Below are positions 8,956 to 17,087 of a DNA stretch of 64,000 nucleotides, one piece after another (within the stretch, counting starts at the first letter, position 1; each line of letters opens with the position of its first letter). The stretch lies in assembly GCA_963605405.1 (NCBI GenBank), contig CAVCUP010000003.1, positions 124,001-188,000 on the forward strand. The letters run 5' to 3'. Made by a program: the position numbers and the translations under genes. Under the pieces are notes generated by a model. That model saw only the letters and a program-made list of their open reading frames with translations. It searched no databases and had not been told where the DNA came from. The DNA comes from Paratractidigestivibacter sp963605405. Lineage in GTDB: Bacteria; Actinomycetota; Coriobacteriia; Coriobacteriales; Atopobiaceae.

Positions 8956-9636
8956 ATGGCTCAGCTGTTTGAAATTAAGAAGGTTACCGTCGGGCCGAAG
9001 AACCTCGACGCCATCGTCGAGCTCGCGGCGAACGCGCCCGTGATGACCATCGACGACCTGCGCGCGACGACCCTCGTGTGGGAGGTCATGCCGGAGCTCC
9101 GCGACCATGTTTGTCTCGGCGACGAGTCCGGCACTTTCGGCGACGTGATGGGAAACACCGAGCTCGCGCACCTGCTCGAGCACGTGACGGTGGAGCTCCT
9201 CGCGCGAACGGACGTCGCGGACGTGAGCTGCGGGCAGACCACGGCCCTGGGCGACCGAACGTACAAACTGACCTTCAAGTGCGTGGACGATGTGCTCGTG
9301 GTCGGCGCGCTCTCGAGCGCCGCTTGGGTGATGCAGTGGGCCTTCTCCGGCGGTAGGGACCCGAAGCCCGACGCCGATGCGATCGCCAAGGGCTTGGTCG
9401 CCCTTGTGGAGAGCCTTCCGGTGGTCGAGAAGCCCGCGCCCTCGTCCGTTGTGGCGGCCACGGAGGGAGAGACGGCCCCCGAGGCGCAGGACATCGCATT
9501 CGGCCAGACCGCCGTCGAGTCCGATCGGCCGAGCACCGATGTGCCTGCCGCCGACGAGCCCGTTGGGGCCGCCGCGTACGCCGCCGCGCCCGAGAACGTC
9601 GACGATTACGTTTCGCAGCAGGCCGAGGCCGAGTAG
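8956..9636 (+). CDS. Unassigned protein with a motif like the N-terminal domain of cyanophycin synthetase
   Basis: The 226-residue protein starts at an ATG after GAGAGGGGC. Residues 45-110 include GDVMGNTELAHLLEHVTVE, which resembles the H-x-LEH-x-ALE segment of the N-terminal domain of cyanophycin synthetase (CphA). The Mur-ligase and ATP-grasp parts of CphA are absent. The C-terminal 80 residues are Ala/Glu/Pro-rich and probably disordered. It follows the CNNM/CorC gene by 77 bp and precedes the YtxH-like gene. It has no signal peptide or membrane segment. The CphA relationship is by eye and function is unknown. Confidence 0.6.
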   Translation: MAQLFEIKKVTVGPKNLDAIVELAANAPVMTIDDLRATTLVWEVMPELRDHVCLGDESGTFGDVMGNTELAHLLEHVTVELLARTDVADVSCGQTTALGDRTYKLTFKCVDDVLVVGALSSAAWVMQWAFSGGRDPKPDADAIAKGLVALVESLPVVEKPAPSSVVAATEGETAPEAQDIAFGQTAVESDRPSTDVPAADEPVGAAAYAAAPENVDDYVSQQAEAE

Positions 9637-9755
9637 CCGCCCGAGCCCGTGCGCCGCACGACTGTTTGCGTCCACCCGATGCCCGTTCCTTTCGCCAAAA
9701 GCTGGGTAACAGGTATCTAGTGCAGGTAAGAAGCCTTTCCGATTAGGAGGACCAC

Positions 9756-10208
9756 ATGAGCAAGAAGACCCTCGGATTTGTCCTTGGCGGCATTTGCGGA
9801 GCCGCGGCCGGCGTCGTTGCCGGCATCATGATCGCCCCGCGCTCCGGCGCCGAGTCCCGCGCCATGGCTGCCGACGCCATGAACGATGCCTGGGATTCCG
9901 CCGTCGACACCTATGAGCGCGCCGGCCAGGCCGTGAACGACCAGGTCTCTGGCGTCCGCCCGACCGTCGACGCGAAGAGCGACGAGCTCCGCGCCAAGGT
10001 CGATGCCGCGCGCGAGCGCATGGACCAGCTCCGCGATTCCCTCTCCGACGTCGTGGCCCAGACCTCCGAGCAGGTTACCGAGGCCGTGAACGACGTTACC
10101 GAGAAGGTCGTCTCGATGGCCGACGCAGCCGCCGAGCAGGGTTCCGCCCCCGCTGAGGCCGTGCACGTCGAGGTCGTCGAGCCCGAGGCCGAGAAGGACG
10201 AGGCTTAA
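9756..10208 (+). CDS. YtxH-like small membrane-anchored protein
   Basis: The 150-residue protein begins with a Gly/Ala-rich hydrophobic segment (LGFVLGGICGAAAGVVAGIM), followed by APRSGAESR. This is the typical YtxH pattern of a membrane anchor and an APxxGxxxR motif. The remainder is a long amphipathic, probably coiled helix with an acidic Ala/Glu tail. YtxH proteins are linked to general stress but their biochemistry is not defined. A TTAGGAGGACC site precedes the ATG. It is followed after 2 nt by the next gene, so the two are probably one operon. Confidence 0.8.
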   Translation: MSKKTLGFVLGGICGAAAGVVAGIMIAPRSGAESRAMAADAMNDAWDSAVDTYERAGQAVNDQVSGVRPTVDAKSDELRAKVDAARERMDQLRDSLSDVVAQTSEQVTEAVNDVTEKVVSMADAAAEQGSAPAEAVHVEVVEPEAEKDEA

Positions 10209-10210
10209 TC

Positions 10211-11389
10211 TTGCTCAAGGTCAACGATCTTTGCGGCCGCAAGGTCTACGTCCCGAAGAAGGCGAAGAAGTCCAAGAAGACCGGCGATGCCGGCGAGCTC
10301 AAGGTATCCAAGCTCGGCAAGGTGCATATGGCGGTCTTCTCGCCGAACGGCCGCGAAGTCGTTGGCTTTACCGTGACGCGCCCGGACATCGTCGGCATGG
10401 TCAAGCGCGCCGACGCGTTCGTGGCCGTCGATTCTTTCCGCGTGATGGACGACGGCGCGCTCCTCGTGACCCGCGAGGACGACGGCTTGGACGAAGCCGC
10501 CCGCGCGCGCCTGGGCATCGAGTGGGACGCGTGCGTGATGTGGACGGGCATGGACGCCCAGACCGTGGGCGGCAAGAAGCTCGGTTACGTATCCGACGCG
10601 GAGTTCAATACCAGTACGGGTGCCGTGAGCATGTTCTATGTGGGCGACGGCGGCGTGGCTCGCGCGCTGGTGGGCAGCTTCGAGATTCCCGCCGCCATGG
10701 TGCGCGGATACTCGAAGGGCCGCATGCTCGTGGACGACGAGGCCGCCGGCCTTGAGCTGGACGGAGGCGTTGCGGCGAAGGCCGGCGAAGGCTATGCGAA
10801 GGCCAAGGTCAAGGGTGCCGAAGCCGCACAGAAGGCCGGTAAGGCCGCCGGCGAGGCCGTGGACAAGGGCTCGTTCGCGTTCGGCCGCATGCTCGGCCGC
10901 GCAAAGCGCGCCATCGAGGACGCCACGTCGGACGAGGAAGAAACGAGCGCCGCCACAAAGAAGCGCGAGACCCAGGCGCCGGCGGTGCCCGCCGCCGACG
11001 TGCGCGTGAGCGACCCCGCGCCGATACTGCGCGCTACGGACGAGGAGCGTGCCCAGGCGCCGGAGCCGAAGGTGTACGCTCCGGCGGACGATTCCGCGAA
11101 GATTGCCTCGAATGATGGGGACACTGCGGGCAAAATCTCCTCCGCAAGTGCTTCTCACGGAAACGCCGCGCAGGTCAAGACCGGTGCCAAGAACGGTGTG
11201 AAACCCGCTTCGAAGAACGGCGCGAGCCCCGCCCCTAAGCCCAAGGCCGCCGGTAAGCCCGCCCAGGCAAAGAACCCCGCCCAGCCCAAGGCCGGGGCCA
11301 CAGCCGCCAAGGCCATGGGCAAGCAGATAGGCCGCATGGGCAAGATGTTCTCCTCGTTCAGGGAAGAGTACGACAAGGCGAGCAAGTAG
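10211..11389 (+). CDS. PRC-barrel-like protein with low-complexity Ala/Lys/Pro tail
   Basis: The 392-residue product uses a TTG start 2 nt after the preceding stop, with GAGAAGGACGAGG as ribosome site, so translation is probably coupled. Residues 1-170 have the short beta-strand pattern of PRC-barrel proteins: LKVNDLCGRKVYV, REVVGFTVTRPDIVGM, and a second module at GKKLGYVSDAEF. Residues 190-240 are helical and Ala/Gly-rich. The C-terminal 150 residues are low-complexity Ala/Pro/Lys/Ser. It has no secretion signal. PRC barrels occur in ribosome-maturation and membrane-associated regulators. The specific role is unknown, but the link with the YtxH-like gene and the GH3 gene 9 bp downstream suggests an envelope context. 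Confidence 0.65.
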   Translation: MLKVNDLCGRKVYVPKKAKKSKKTGDAGELKVSKLGKVHMAVFSPNGREVVGFTVTRPDIVGMVKRADAFVAVDSFRVMDDGALLVTREDDGLDEAARARLGIEWDACVMWTGMDAQTVGGKKLGYVSDAEFNTSTGAVSMFYVGDGGVARALVGSFEIPAAMVRGYSKGRMLVDDEAAGLELDGGVAAKAGEGYAKAKVKGAEAAQKAGKAAGEAVDKGSFAFGRMLGRAKRAIEDATSDEEETSAATKKRETQAPAVPAADVRVSDPAPILRATDEERAQAPEPKVYAPADDSAKIASNDGDTAGKISSASASHGNAAQVKTGAKNGVKPASKNGASPAPKPKAAGKPAQAKNPAQPKAGATAAKAMGKQIGRMGKMFSSFREEYDKASK

Positions 11390-11397
11390 GAGAGCAC

Positions 11398-14300
11398 GTG
11401 AAGCGCCCCACAAAGAAGCAGGTCATGCGCGTCGCCGGGTACGCCGGCGCAGCGATTGCGCTCACCGCCGTCATCTCGGCGAACGTGGCCATGGCGCTCT
11501 TCGGCGACACGGTGAACTCCTTCTTCGGCGGCGGCTCCGTACAGATAACCGATGAGGAAAAGACCGCGCTCATGGAACAGGGCCGAGCCCTCTCCAAGCG
11601 CATCGAGTCCGAGGGACTCGTCCTCGCCCAGAACAACGACGCGACGCTGCCCTTCTCGGATGAGACGAAGAAAGTCAACGTCTTCGGCTGGGCATCGACC
11701 CAGTGGGTAGCATCCGGCTCGGGGTCGGGCCAGGTGAGCGGCGAGACGGACGGAATCCTGGACGCGCTTGTCGACGCCGGCATTGAGTACAATACCGAGA
11801 TCACCTCCATGTACCAGGGCTTTTATGGCACACGCGCGTATAAGGGCGCGGGTGCCCTGTCTTCGCATGCAACCGAGTACTGCCGACTCTACGAGCCGAG
11901 CATATACGACGACTCCTGCTACTCCGACGAGCTTCTTGCCGAAGCAAAGGAATTCTCTGACACGGCGATTGTGGTGGTTGGGCGCGTCTCCGGCGAGAGC
12001 ATCGACTGCCCGACCAAGCAGTACAAGGTGAATACCAAGGGCGGCGACGTCACGATGGACGCCACCCGTACCTATCTGGAGCTCTCTTCGGAGGAAGAGG
12101 CGCTTCTGCGCTATGTGGGGGCGAACTACGAGCACGTCGTGGTGGTCGTGAACTCAACGAACACGATGGAGCTCGGCGAGTTCGAGACCACGACCGGCAT
12201 CGATGCGGTGCTTCTCGCCGGCACGACAGGCGAGGTGGGCGCGCAGTCGGTCGTCGCCGCGCTATGGGGAGAAGTAAACCCCTCGGGACGTACGACCGAC
12301 ACCTATGCGTACGACTTCGCAACTGCCGCGAGCTGGGCGAACTCCGGCGCGATGGGAGAGGGCCTCTATACGAACGGCAAGGGCCTCTATCCCGCCGACG
12401 GCACGAAGAACTCAAACGTCGGCACGGACGAGACCTACGACTCCGTGAGGTTCGCGGACTACGCCGAGGGCATCTACGTGGGGTACCGCTGGTACGAGAC
12501 GGCTGACGCCGAGGGCTTCTGGGATGATGTCTCGAACAAGTACGGCACCGGCTACCAGGGAGTTGTTCAATATCCCTTCGGATATGGCCTCTCTTACACG
12601 ACTTTTGAGTGGGAGGTCACGGGCAGGACCCCGGGTGAGGGATTCCAGGTTCAGCGCGACTCGACCTTCACGGTGACCGTCAACGTGACGAACACGGGCA
12701 GCGTTGCCGGCCGTGACGTCGTGGAGCTCTATTGCACGCCCCCTTACACGCGGGGAGGCATCGAGAAATCCTCGACCGTGCTCGTGGCGTATGCCAAGAC
12801 CAAGCTTCTTGAGCCGGGCGAGACGCAGGAGGTCTCTCTCAGCTTTACTATGGACGACGTCGCGAGCTATGACTACGACGACAAGGACGCCGACGGGTTC
12901 GTCGGCTACGAGCTCGAGGCCGGAGAGTACACGGTCGAGCTCAAGCACAACGCACATGAGGTCGCGGACTGCAGATACGCGAGCACGCGGCTCTACGTGG
13001 CCCAGACCATCCACTGCAGTGGCGATCTGCAGACCGGCGCCGAGGTCGTCAACCGATTTACCGGCGACGAGGCATGGGACGGCGTGTCCATCGATGGGTC
13101 GAACTCGGGCGCGAACATTACCTGGCTCAGCCGCGCGGACTTCCGCTCGACCTTCCCATATAAGTGCGACGAGGACCGCGAGATGACGGACAACGTGCGC
13201 GCGCTCAACCTCTATGTGGAGCAGGATGTGGAGGCGGACGCCCTTGAGTACCAGGGGCTTCTTGGCAGCGTGGCCATGCCTTCGAAGAAAGGCTCTGGAG
13301 ACAAGGCGGCCCATCAGCTCACTCAGGACGACGACCTCACGGAGTTCGCGCGTGAGCTGGGACTGAACTACGACGATGAGCGCTGGGACGCGCTTCTCGA
13401 CGACATCAGCGTGGAAGATATGACCAAACTCGTGCTTCATGGCTACATATCCACCTCGGCGATAAAGTCCGTGGGCAAGCCCGCGACCAAGGAAGTGGAC
13501 GGCCCTTCGCAGGTCGGGTCGTTCAACCAGCTCAAGACGGGCGTCGGCTATCCTAACGGCACCGTGCTCGCGCAGACATGGAACGATGCGCTGGCCCGCG
13601 AGTACGGCAATCAGCTCGGCTGCGAGGCCGCGGCCATCGGCGTCGACGGAATCTACGCGCCGAGCGTGAATCTCCACCGCTCGCCTCTCGGGGGGCGCAA
13701 CTACGAGTACTTCGCCGAGGACGGGCTGCTCTCGGGCAACATGGCGGCGGCGTTCGTTAGCGGGGCGAAGGACTCGGGCACGTACTGCTTCATCAAGCAC
13801 CTCGCGCTGAACAACCAGGATTCGTACCGCGACTCTCTGTACGAGTGGCTTACAGAGCAGACTCTGCGCGAGCTTTACCTGCGCCCGTTCAAGATCGCGG
13901 TGCAGGCCGGCGGCGCCACCGGCTTCATGACGTCCTACAACCGTATCGGTGCGACGTGGGCAGGAGGCAATAAAGCCCTGCTTATGGACGTGCTTCGCGG
14001 CGAGTGGGGCTTCAAGGGGACGGTCATTACCGACTACGCCGACCACCAGGCGTACATGAACGCCGACCAGATGCTTCGCGCGGGCGGGGATCTCTTTATG
14101 GACGGGGTGTTCCGCAACGGGGCTTTTGAATACGGCTTTACCACCGACGAGCTCATCGCGTCGAGCGGCTCCGCCGATGAGGCGCGCGCCGTGAGCTTCT
14201 CGTACAATCTGCGCCGCGCCACCAAGGACGTGCTCTATACCTGGTTGAACGCGCGCGCATCGCAGGATGCCTCGTTCGAGCGGCCGCTTAAGAAGACGGG

Positions 14301-14442
14301 CATCCAGTGGGCGCGCATCGGAGTGGCGGGCGTCGACCTGGTCACGCTCGTGTGCGTGGGTGTCCACCTTGCGAGGAGGCGCCGGCGCCGGATGGCGGCG
14401 GCAGCCGAGCCGGGTGCCCCAGCGCAGCCGGCGGAGATATAG
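11398..14442 (+). CDS. Glycoside hydrolase family 3, permuted domain order, membrane anchored
   Basis: The 1014-residue protein starts at a GTG after TAGGAGAGC. The order is: membrane segment (residues 11-34), GH3 C-terminal alpha/beta domain (about 70-390), FnIII-like domain (about 425-525), linker, then the GH3 TIM-barrel domain (about 660-930), and a second membrane segment (about 972-995) followed by an Arg-rich stop. The catalytic nucleophile is probably D879 in ITDYAD. K800-H801 (FIKHLALNN) is the substrate-binding motif. This reversed order is known from some rumen and clostridial beta-glucosidases. The enzyme should release glucose or related sugars from beta-glucosides at the outer face. 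Two membrane segments place both termini inside if both are used. A strong bidirectional terminator follows. Confidence 0.9.
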   Translation: MKRPTKKQVMRVAGYAGAAIALTAVISANVAMALFGDTVNSFFGGGSVQITDEEKTALMEQGRALSKRIESEGLVLAQNNDATLPFSDETKKVNVFGWASTQWVASGSGSGQVSGETDGILDALVDAGIEYNTEITSMYQGFYGTRAYKGAGALSSHATEYCRLYEPSIYDDSCYSDELLAEAKEFSDTAIVVVGRVSGESIDCPTKQYKVNTKGGDVTMDATRTYLELSSEEEALLRYVGANYEHVVVVVNSTNTMELGEFETTTGIDAVLLAGTTGEVGAQSVVAALWGEVNPSGRTTDTYAYDFATAASWANSGAMGEGLYTNGKGLYPADGTKNSNVGTDETYDSVRFADYAEGIYVGYRWYETADAEGFWDDVSNKYGTGYQGVVQYPFGYGLSYTTFEWEVTGRTPGEGFQVQRDSTFTVTVNVTNTGSVAGRDVVELYCTPPYTRGGIEKSSTVLVAYAKTKLLEPGETQEVSLSFTMDDVASYDYDDKDADGFVGYELEAGEYTVELKHNAHEVADCRYASTRLYVAQTIHCSGDLQTGAEVVNRFTGDEAWDGVSIDGSNSGANITWLSRADFRSTFPYKCDEDREMTDNVRALNLYVEQDVEADALEYQGLLGSVAMPSKKGSGDKAAHQLTQDDDLTEFARELGLNYDDERWDALLDDISVEDMTKLVLHGYISTSAIKSVGKPATKEVDGPSQVGSFNQLKTGVGYPNGTVLAQTWNDALAREYGNQLGCEAAAIGVDGIYAPSVNLHRSPLGGRNYEYFAEDGLLSGNMAAAFVSGAKDSGTYCFIKHLALNNQDSYRDSLYEWLTEQTLRELYLRPFKIAVQAGGATGFMTSYNRIGATWAGGNKALLMDVLRGEWGFKGTVITDYADHQAYMNADQMLRAGGDLFMDGVFRNGAFEYGFTTDELIASSGSADEARAVSFSYNLRRATKDVLYTWLNARASQDASFERPLKKTGIQWARIGVAGVDLVTLVCVGVHLARRRRRRMAAAAEPGAPAQPAEI

Positions 14443-14620
14443 GCCCGAAGGCGGGGTTGGGCGGCCAGGTTCGGTGCCGGCCGACGATAGGGGAAGCGGC
14501 CAGGCTCGCCGCTTCGGGTCGACGAGTGTTTCCCGTAAGCTCTGCCGCCCTATTTACGATGGGTTGGCATATTCTTCCGGTGTCCCTGGCGGGACAAGCC
14601 GTTTCTTGCTAACTCAAAAC

Positions 14621-14674
14621 TAATAAAGCCCTGGCAGCAGCCTTGTCGAAGGCGTGCAGCCAGGGCTTTTCTTG
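14621..14674. terminator. Bidirectional Rho-independent terminator
   Basis: AAAGCCCTGGC and GCCAGGGCTTT form a perfect 11-bp stem. TTTTCTTG follows on the plus strand and TTTATTAG on the minus strand. It separates the convergent GH3 and LemA genes. Confidence 0.9.
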
Positions 14675-14708
14675 TGCATGTCCCGGCGAGAAACCGCCGG
14701 GCGCGCGT

Positions 14709-15254
14709 TTAGAAGCCGACCTTCGGCGTCTCGCGCGCGGAGTCCGCGGCGACGAAGCCCCGCCGCGGCGAGCGCCCACCGGCCACAAGCGAGCCGGGGA
14801 AAGTCTGGATGGCGTTGTTGTACTCCATGACCACGTCGTTGTAGCTCATGCGCGCGTAGCTGATGCGGTTCTCGGTGTCCGTCAGGTCGCTCTGGAGCTG
14901 CTGGAAGTTGGTGTTGGCCTTAAGCTCGGGGTAGTTCTCGGCAATGGCAAAGAGGCTGTTCAGAGCGCCGGAGAGCCGGTCGGCGGCCTCCATCTTTGCC
15001 TCGGGGGCGGACGACGCGGCCACTGCGGCGCGCGCGTCGGTCACGCTCTGGAGGGTCTGGGACTCGTGGGCGGCGTAGCCCTTGACGGTCTCGACAAGGT
15101 TCGGGATGAGGTCGTTACGGCGCTGGAGCTGGGCGTCGATGGTTTGCCAGGCGTTGTCGCATTTGTTGTCGGCTCGGACGATGCCATTGTTGATGGCCAC
15201 CCAGGCGACCGCGAGTACGACGACGACGGCAATGGCGATGATTGCGATGAGCAT
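14709..15254 (-). CDS. LemA family protein
   Basis: The 181-residue protein has one N-terminal membrane segment (about residues 2-22) with few residues before it. A LemA helical domain follows, with the family hallmarks DNAWQTIDAQLQRRNDLIPNLV and TENRISYARMSYNDVVMEYN, the latter leading to FPGSLVA. LemA proteins are membrane-anchored helical-bundle proteins, often beside a TPM-domain protein or a peptidase. No such partner is next to this gene. The role is unclear. It is separated from tRNA-Ser by about 50 bp and terminates at the shared hairpin at 14621. Confidence 0.9.
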   Translation of the reverse strand: MLIAIIAIAVVVVLAVAWVAINNGIVRADNKCDNAWQTIDAQLQRRNDLIPNLVETVKGYAAHESQTLQSVTDARAAVAASSAPEAKMEAADRLSGALNSLFAIAENYPELKANTNFQQLQSDLTDTENRISYARMSYNDVVMEYNNAIQTFPGSLVAGGRSPRRGFVAADSARETPKVGF

Positions 15255-15307
15255 GGCGAGTCCCTTTGAGACGGGCGGGTCGCCGCAGCGTGCCCGCGCG
15301 GAAAATA

Positions 15308-15398
15308 TGGCGGAGGAGGAGGGATTCGAACCCTCGGTACGGGGTTACCGCACGACGGTTTTCAAGACCGCTGCATTCAACCGCTCTGCCACTCCTCC
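15308..15398 (-). tRNA. tRNA-Ser (anticodon UGA)
   Basis: On the minus strand the 5' GGAGGAG pairs with CTCCTCC, followed by discriminator G and an encoded CCA. The anticodon loop CTTGAAA gives UGA. A long variable arm between the anticodon stem and the GGTTCGAATCC T-loop is typical of tRNA-Ser. The length is 91 nt. Confidence 0.97.
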
Positions 15399-15503
15399 GG
15401 AGATGCGAGCCCTTCTATAGTAGCCGAGTTTTGGCCAGCACGTTCGCAGGCTGGGTAAAATGGGCCTTACGCCATGCCGCATACGAAGAAAGGACCAGAC
15501 GCC

Positions 15504-16382
15504 TTGAATCGACGTCCCTCGAACCCTGTGCTCAATTACGCCCTGCTCGCGATAGGAGCCGCCATAGCGGCCTTCGCCGTTGAGGAGTTCCTCGTGCCGA
15601 ACACCATCCTCGACGGCGGCGTCATCGGGGTGGGCATGATGATCTCTCACCTCACGGGAATTCCTCTTGCCGTGTTCACGGTGGTGCTCAACCTGCCGTT
15701 CCTGATTCTGGGCGGTATGAAGCTTGGGCGCGGCTTTACCGTTAAGGCCGCGTTCTCCATGGTGGTCTTCTCGGCATGCGTCGCGCTCTTTAGCGGGTGG
15801 GCGAACGCGACGTCGGAGACGCTGCTCGCGGTGTGCTTCGGCGGCGTGTTGCTGGGCCTCGGCGTGGGCATCGTGATTCGCGAGGGAGGCTGCCTCGACG
15901 GCACGGAAGCCGTGGCTATCCTGCTTAGCCGCCGCACGAACCTTGCGGTAGGCGAGATGGTCCTCGGTATGAACATCGTGATCTACACCGTCGCCGGCCT
16001 GCTCTTTGGGTTTGACCGCGCCATGTATTCGCTGCTCACCTACTTTATTACGTCGAAGGTCCTCGACATGGTCGAGTCCGAGATGAACCAGGCCAAGGCG
16101 GCCCTCATCGTGACCGACGACGCGACCGAGATCTGTGAGCGCATCTATACAGAGATGGGTCGAACTGTGACCATCATGGATGGCGAGGGCATGGTCAGCG
16201 GCAAGAAGAAGGTTCTCTACTGCGTGATCACCAAATTTGAGATGCGCGAGCTGCGCGAGATCATCGACTCCGTGGACCAGTCGGCTTTCGTGACGATGCT
16301 AGATGTGGCCGAGATCATCGGCAACCACATCAAGCAAAACGATGCACAGCTAGAGGAGCAGGCGGGAGATGCCCGTGAGTAG
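15504..16382 (+). CDS. YitT family membrane protein (DUF161 plus DUF2179)
   Basis: The 292-residue product has five to six hydrophobic segments in residues 8-200, including the family motifs VPNTILDGGVIGVGMM and REGGCLDGTEAVAILLSRR. A cytoplasmic C-terminal DUF2179 domain (about 205-280) follows, with MGRTVTIMDGEGM and KKKVLYCVITKFEM. The family is a widespread integral membrane group with unclear transport function. I chose the TTG at 15504 because AAAGGA lies 9 nt upstream. An ATG ten codons earlier (15474) has no ribosome site. The 3' end overlaps tadA by 14 bp, so the two are translated together. Confidence 0.85.
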   Translation: MNRRPSNPVLNYALLAIGAAIAAFAVEEFLVPNTILDGGVIGVGMMISHLTGIPLAVFTVVLNLPFLILGGMKLGRGFTVKAAFSMVVFSACVALFSGWANATSETLLAVCFGGVLLGLGVGIVIREGGCLDGTEAVAILLSRRTNLAVGEMVLGMNIVIYTVAGLLFGFDRAMYSLLTYFITSKVLDMVESEMNQAKAALIVTDDATEICERIYTEMGRTVTIMDGEGMVSGKKKVLYCVITKFEMRELREIIDSVDQSAFVTMLDVAEIIGNHIKQNDAQLEEQAGDARE

Positions 16383-16908
16383 CGAGGCGGACGAAAGGTT
16401 CATGCGGCTCGCGCTCGAGGAGGCGGCTCTCGCTGCCGAGGAGGGCGAGGTGCCCATCGGAGCCGTGGTGGTGTGCGACGGCGAGGTCGTGGCGCGGGCG
16501 CATAACCGGCGCGAGACGGACCTCGATCCGTCGGCCCACGCGGAGTTCTCGGCGATGGTCGCGGCGTCACGCGCGCTCGAGCGGTGGCGGCTTACGGGAT
16601 GCACCGTGTATGTGACGCTTGAGCCCTGCTTGATGTGCGCGGGGCTGATGGTGAATGCGCGTGTCGACCGATGCGTCTACGGGGCGGCGGACCCTAAGGG
16701 CGGCGCACTGGGCACGCTCTTCGACGTGAGTCACGACGATCGGCTGAACCACGAGTTCGAGGTTGAGGCCGGCGTGCTCGCGGATGAGGCGGCTGCGCAG
16801 CTACGGAACTTCTTCCGTGAGCGCCGGGCCCGCGCGAAGGCGGCGAAGCGCGCGGCTGCAGAGGCCGCCGAGTCCGTTTCGGAGCCGGCTCAGGGGTCGG
16901 TAGGCTGA
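16369..16908 (+). CDS. tadA: tRNA-specific adenosine deaminase TadA
   Basis: The 179-residue protein has the zinc deaminase signature: H57-A-E59 in SAHAEFSAM supplies the ligand and proton-shuttling Glu, and C87/C90 in PCLMCAG are the other ligands. RVDRCVYGAADPKGGALGT is typical of TadA rather than cytidine deaminases. It converts A34 to inosine in tRNA-Arg(ACG), allowing decoding of CGN codons. The C-terminal 30 residues are an Ala/Lys/Glu-rich extension beyond the usual fold. The ATG lies within the end of the YitT gene, with GGCGGGAG upstream. Confidence 0.95.
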   Translation: MPVSSEADERFMRLALEEAALAAEEGEVPIGAVVVCDGEVVARAHNRRETDLDPSAHAEFSAMVAASRALERWRLTGCTVYVTLEPCLMCAGLMVNARVDRCVYGAADPKGGALGTLFDVSHDDRLNHEFEVEAGVLADEAAAQLRNFFRERRARAKAAKRAAAEAAESVSEPAQGSVG

Positions 16909-16930
16909 TATCCTCGGGGGCTCCGTAACG

Positions 16931-17067
16931 AACTTTGAGATTTCGCACTTTAAATTGCGGCCCGTTGAGTAGCGGAGCTTTTTAGCAGCCGTTTACCTGC
17001 GGAAACGTAGCAAAAAGCGCTCCCTCTACTGAGGGAGCGCTGGTTTAAAGTGCGAAATCTCGGAGTT
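16931..17067. repeat. Family B palindromic intergenic element, copy 2
   Basis: 24-nt arms lie at 16931-16954 and 17044-17067, complementary except for two positions that are G-U pairs. Compared with copy 1, the GACTTTT segment is replaced by GAGATTT in the left arm, with matching changes in the right arm. The inner part holds GAGTAGCGG, a TTTACCTGCGG motif and a terminator-like hairpin. The copy lies between convergent tadA and the lactate permease gene. Confidence 0.8.
17012..17041 (-). terminator. Rho-independent terminator of the lactate permease gene, inside the family B element
   Basis: On the minus strand AGCGCTCCCTC and GAGGGAGCGCT form an 11-bp stem with a 4-nt loop, followed by TTTTTGC. 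The position is 47 bp after the permease stop. Confidence 0.85.
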
Positions 17068-17087
17068 TGTGCGAGAAAGCCCGGCTT

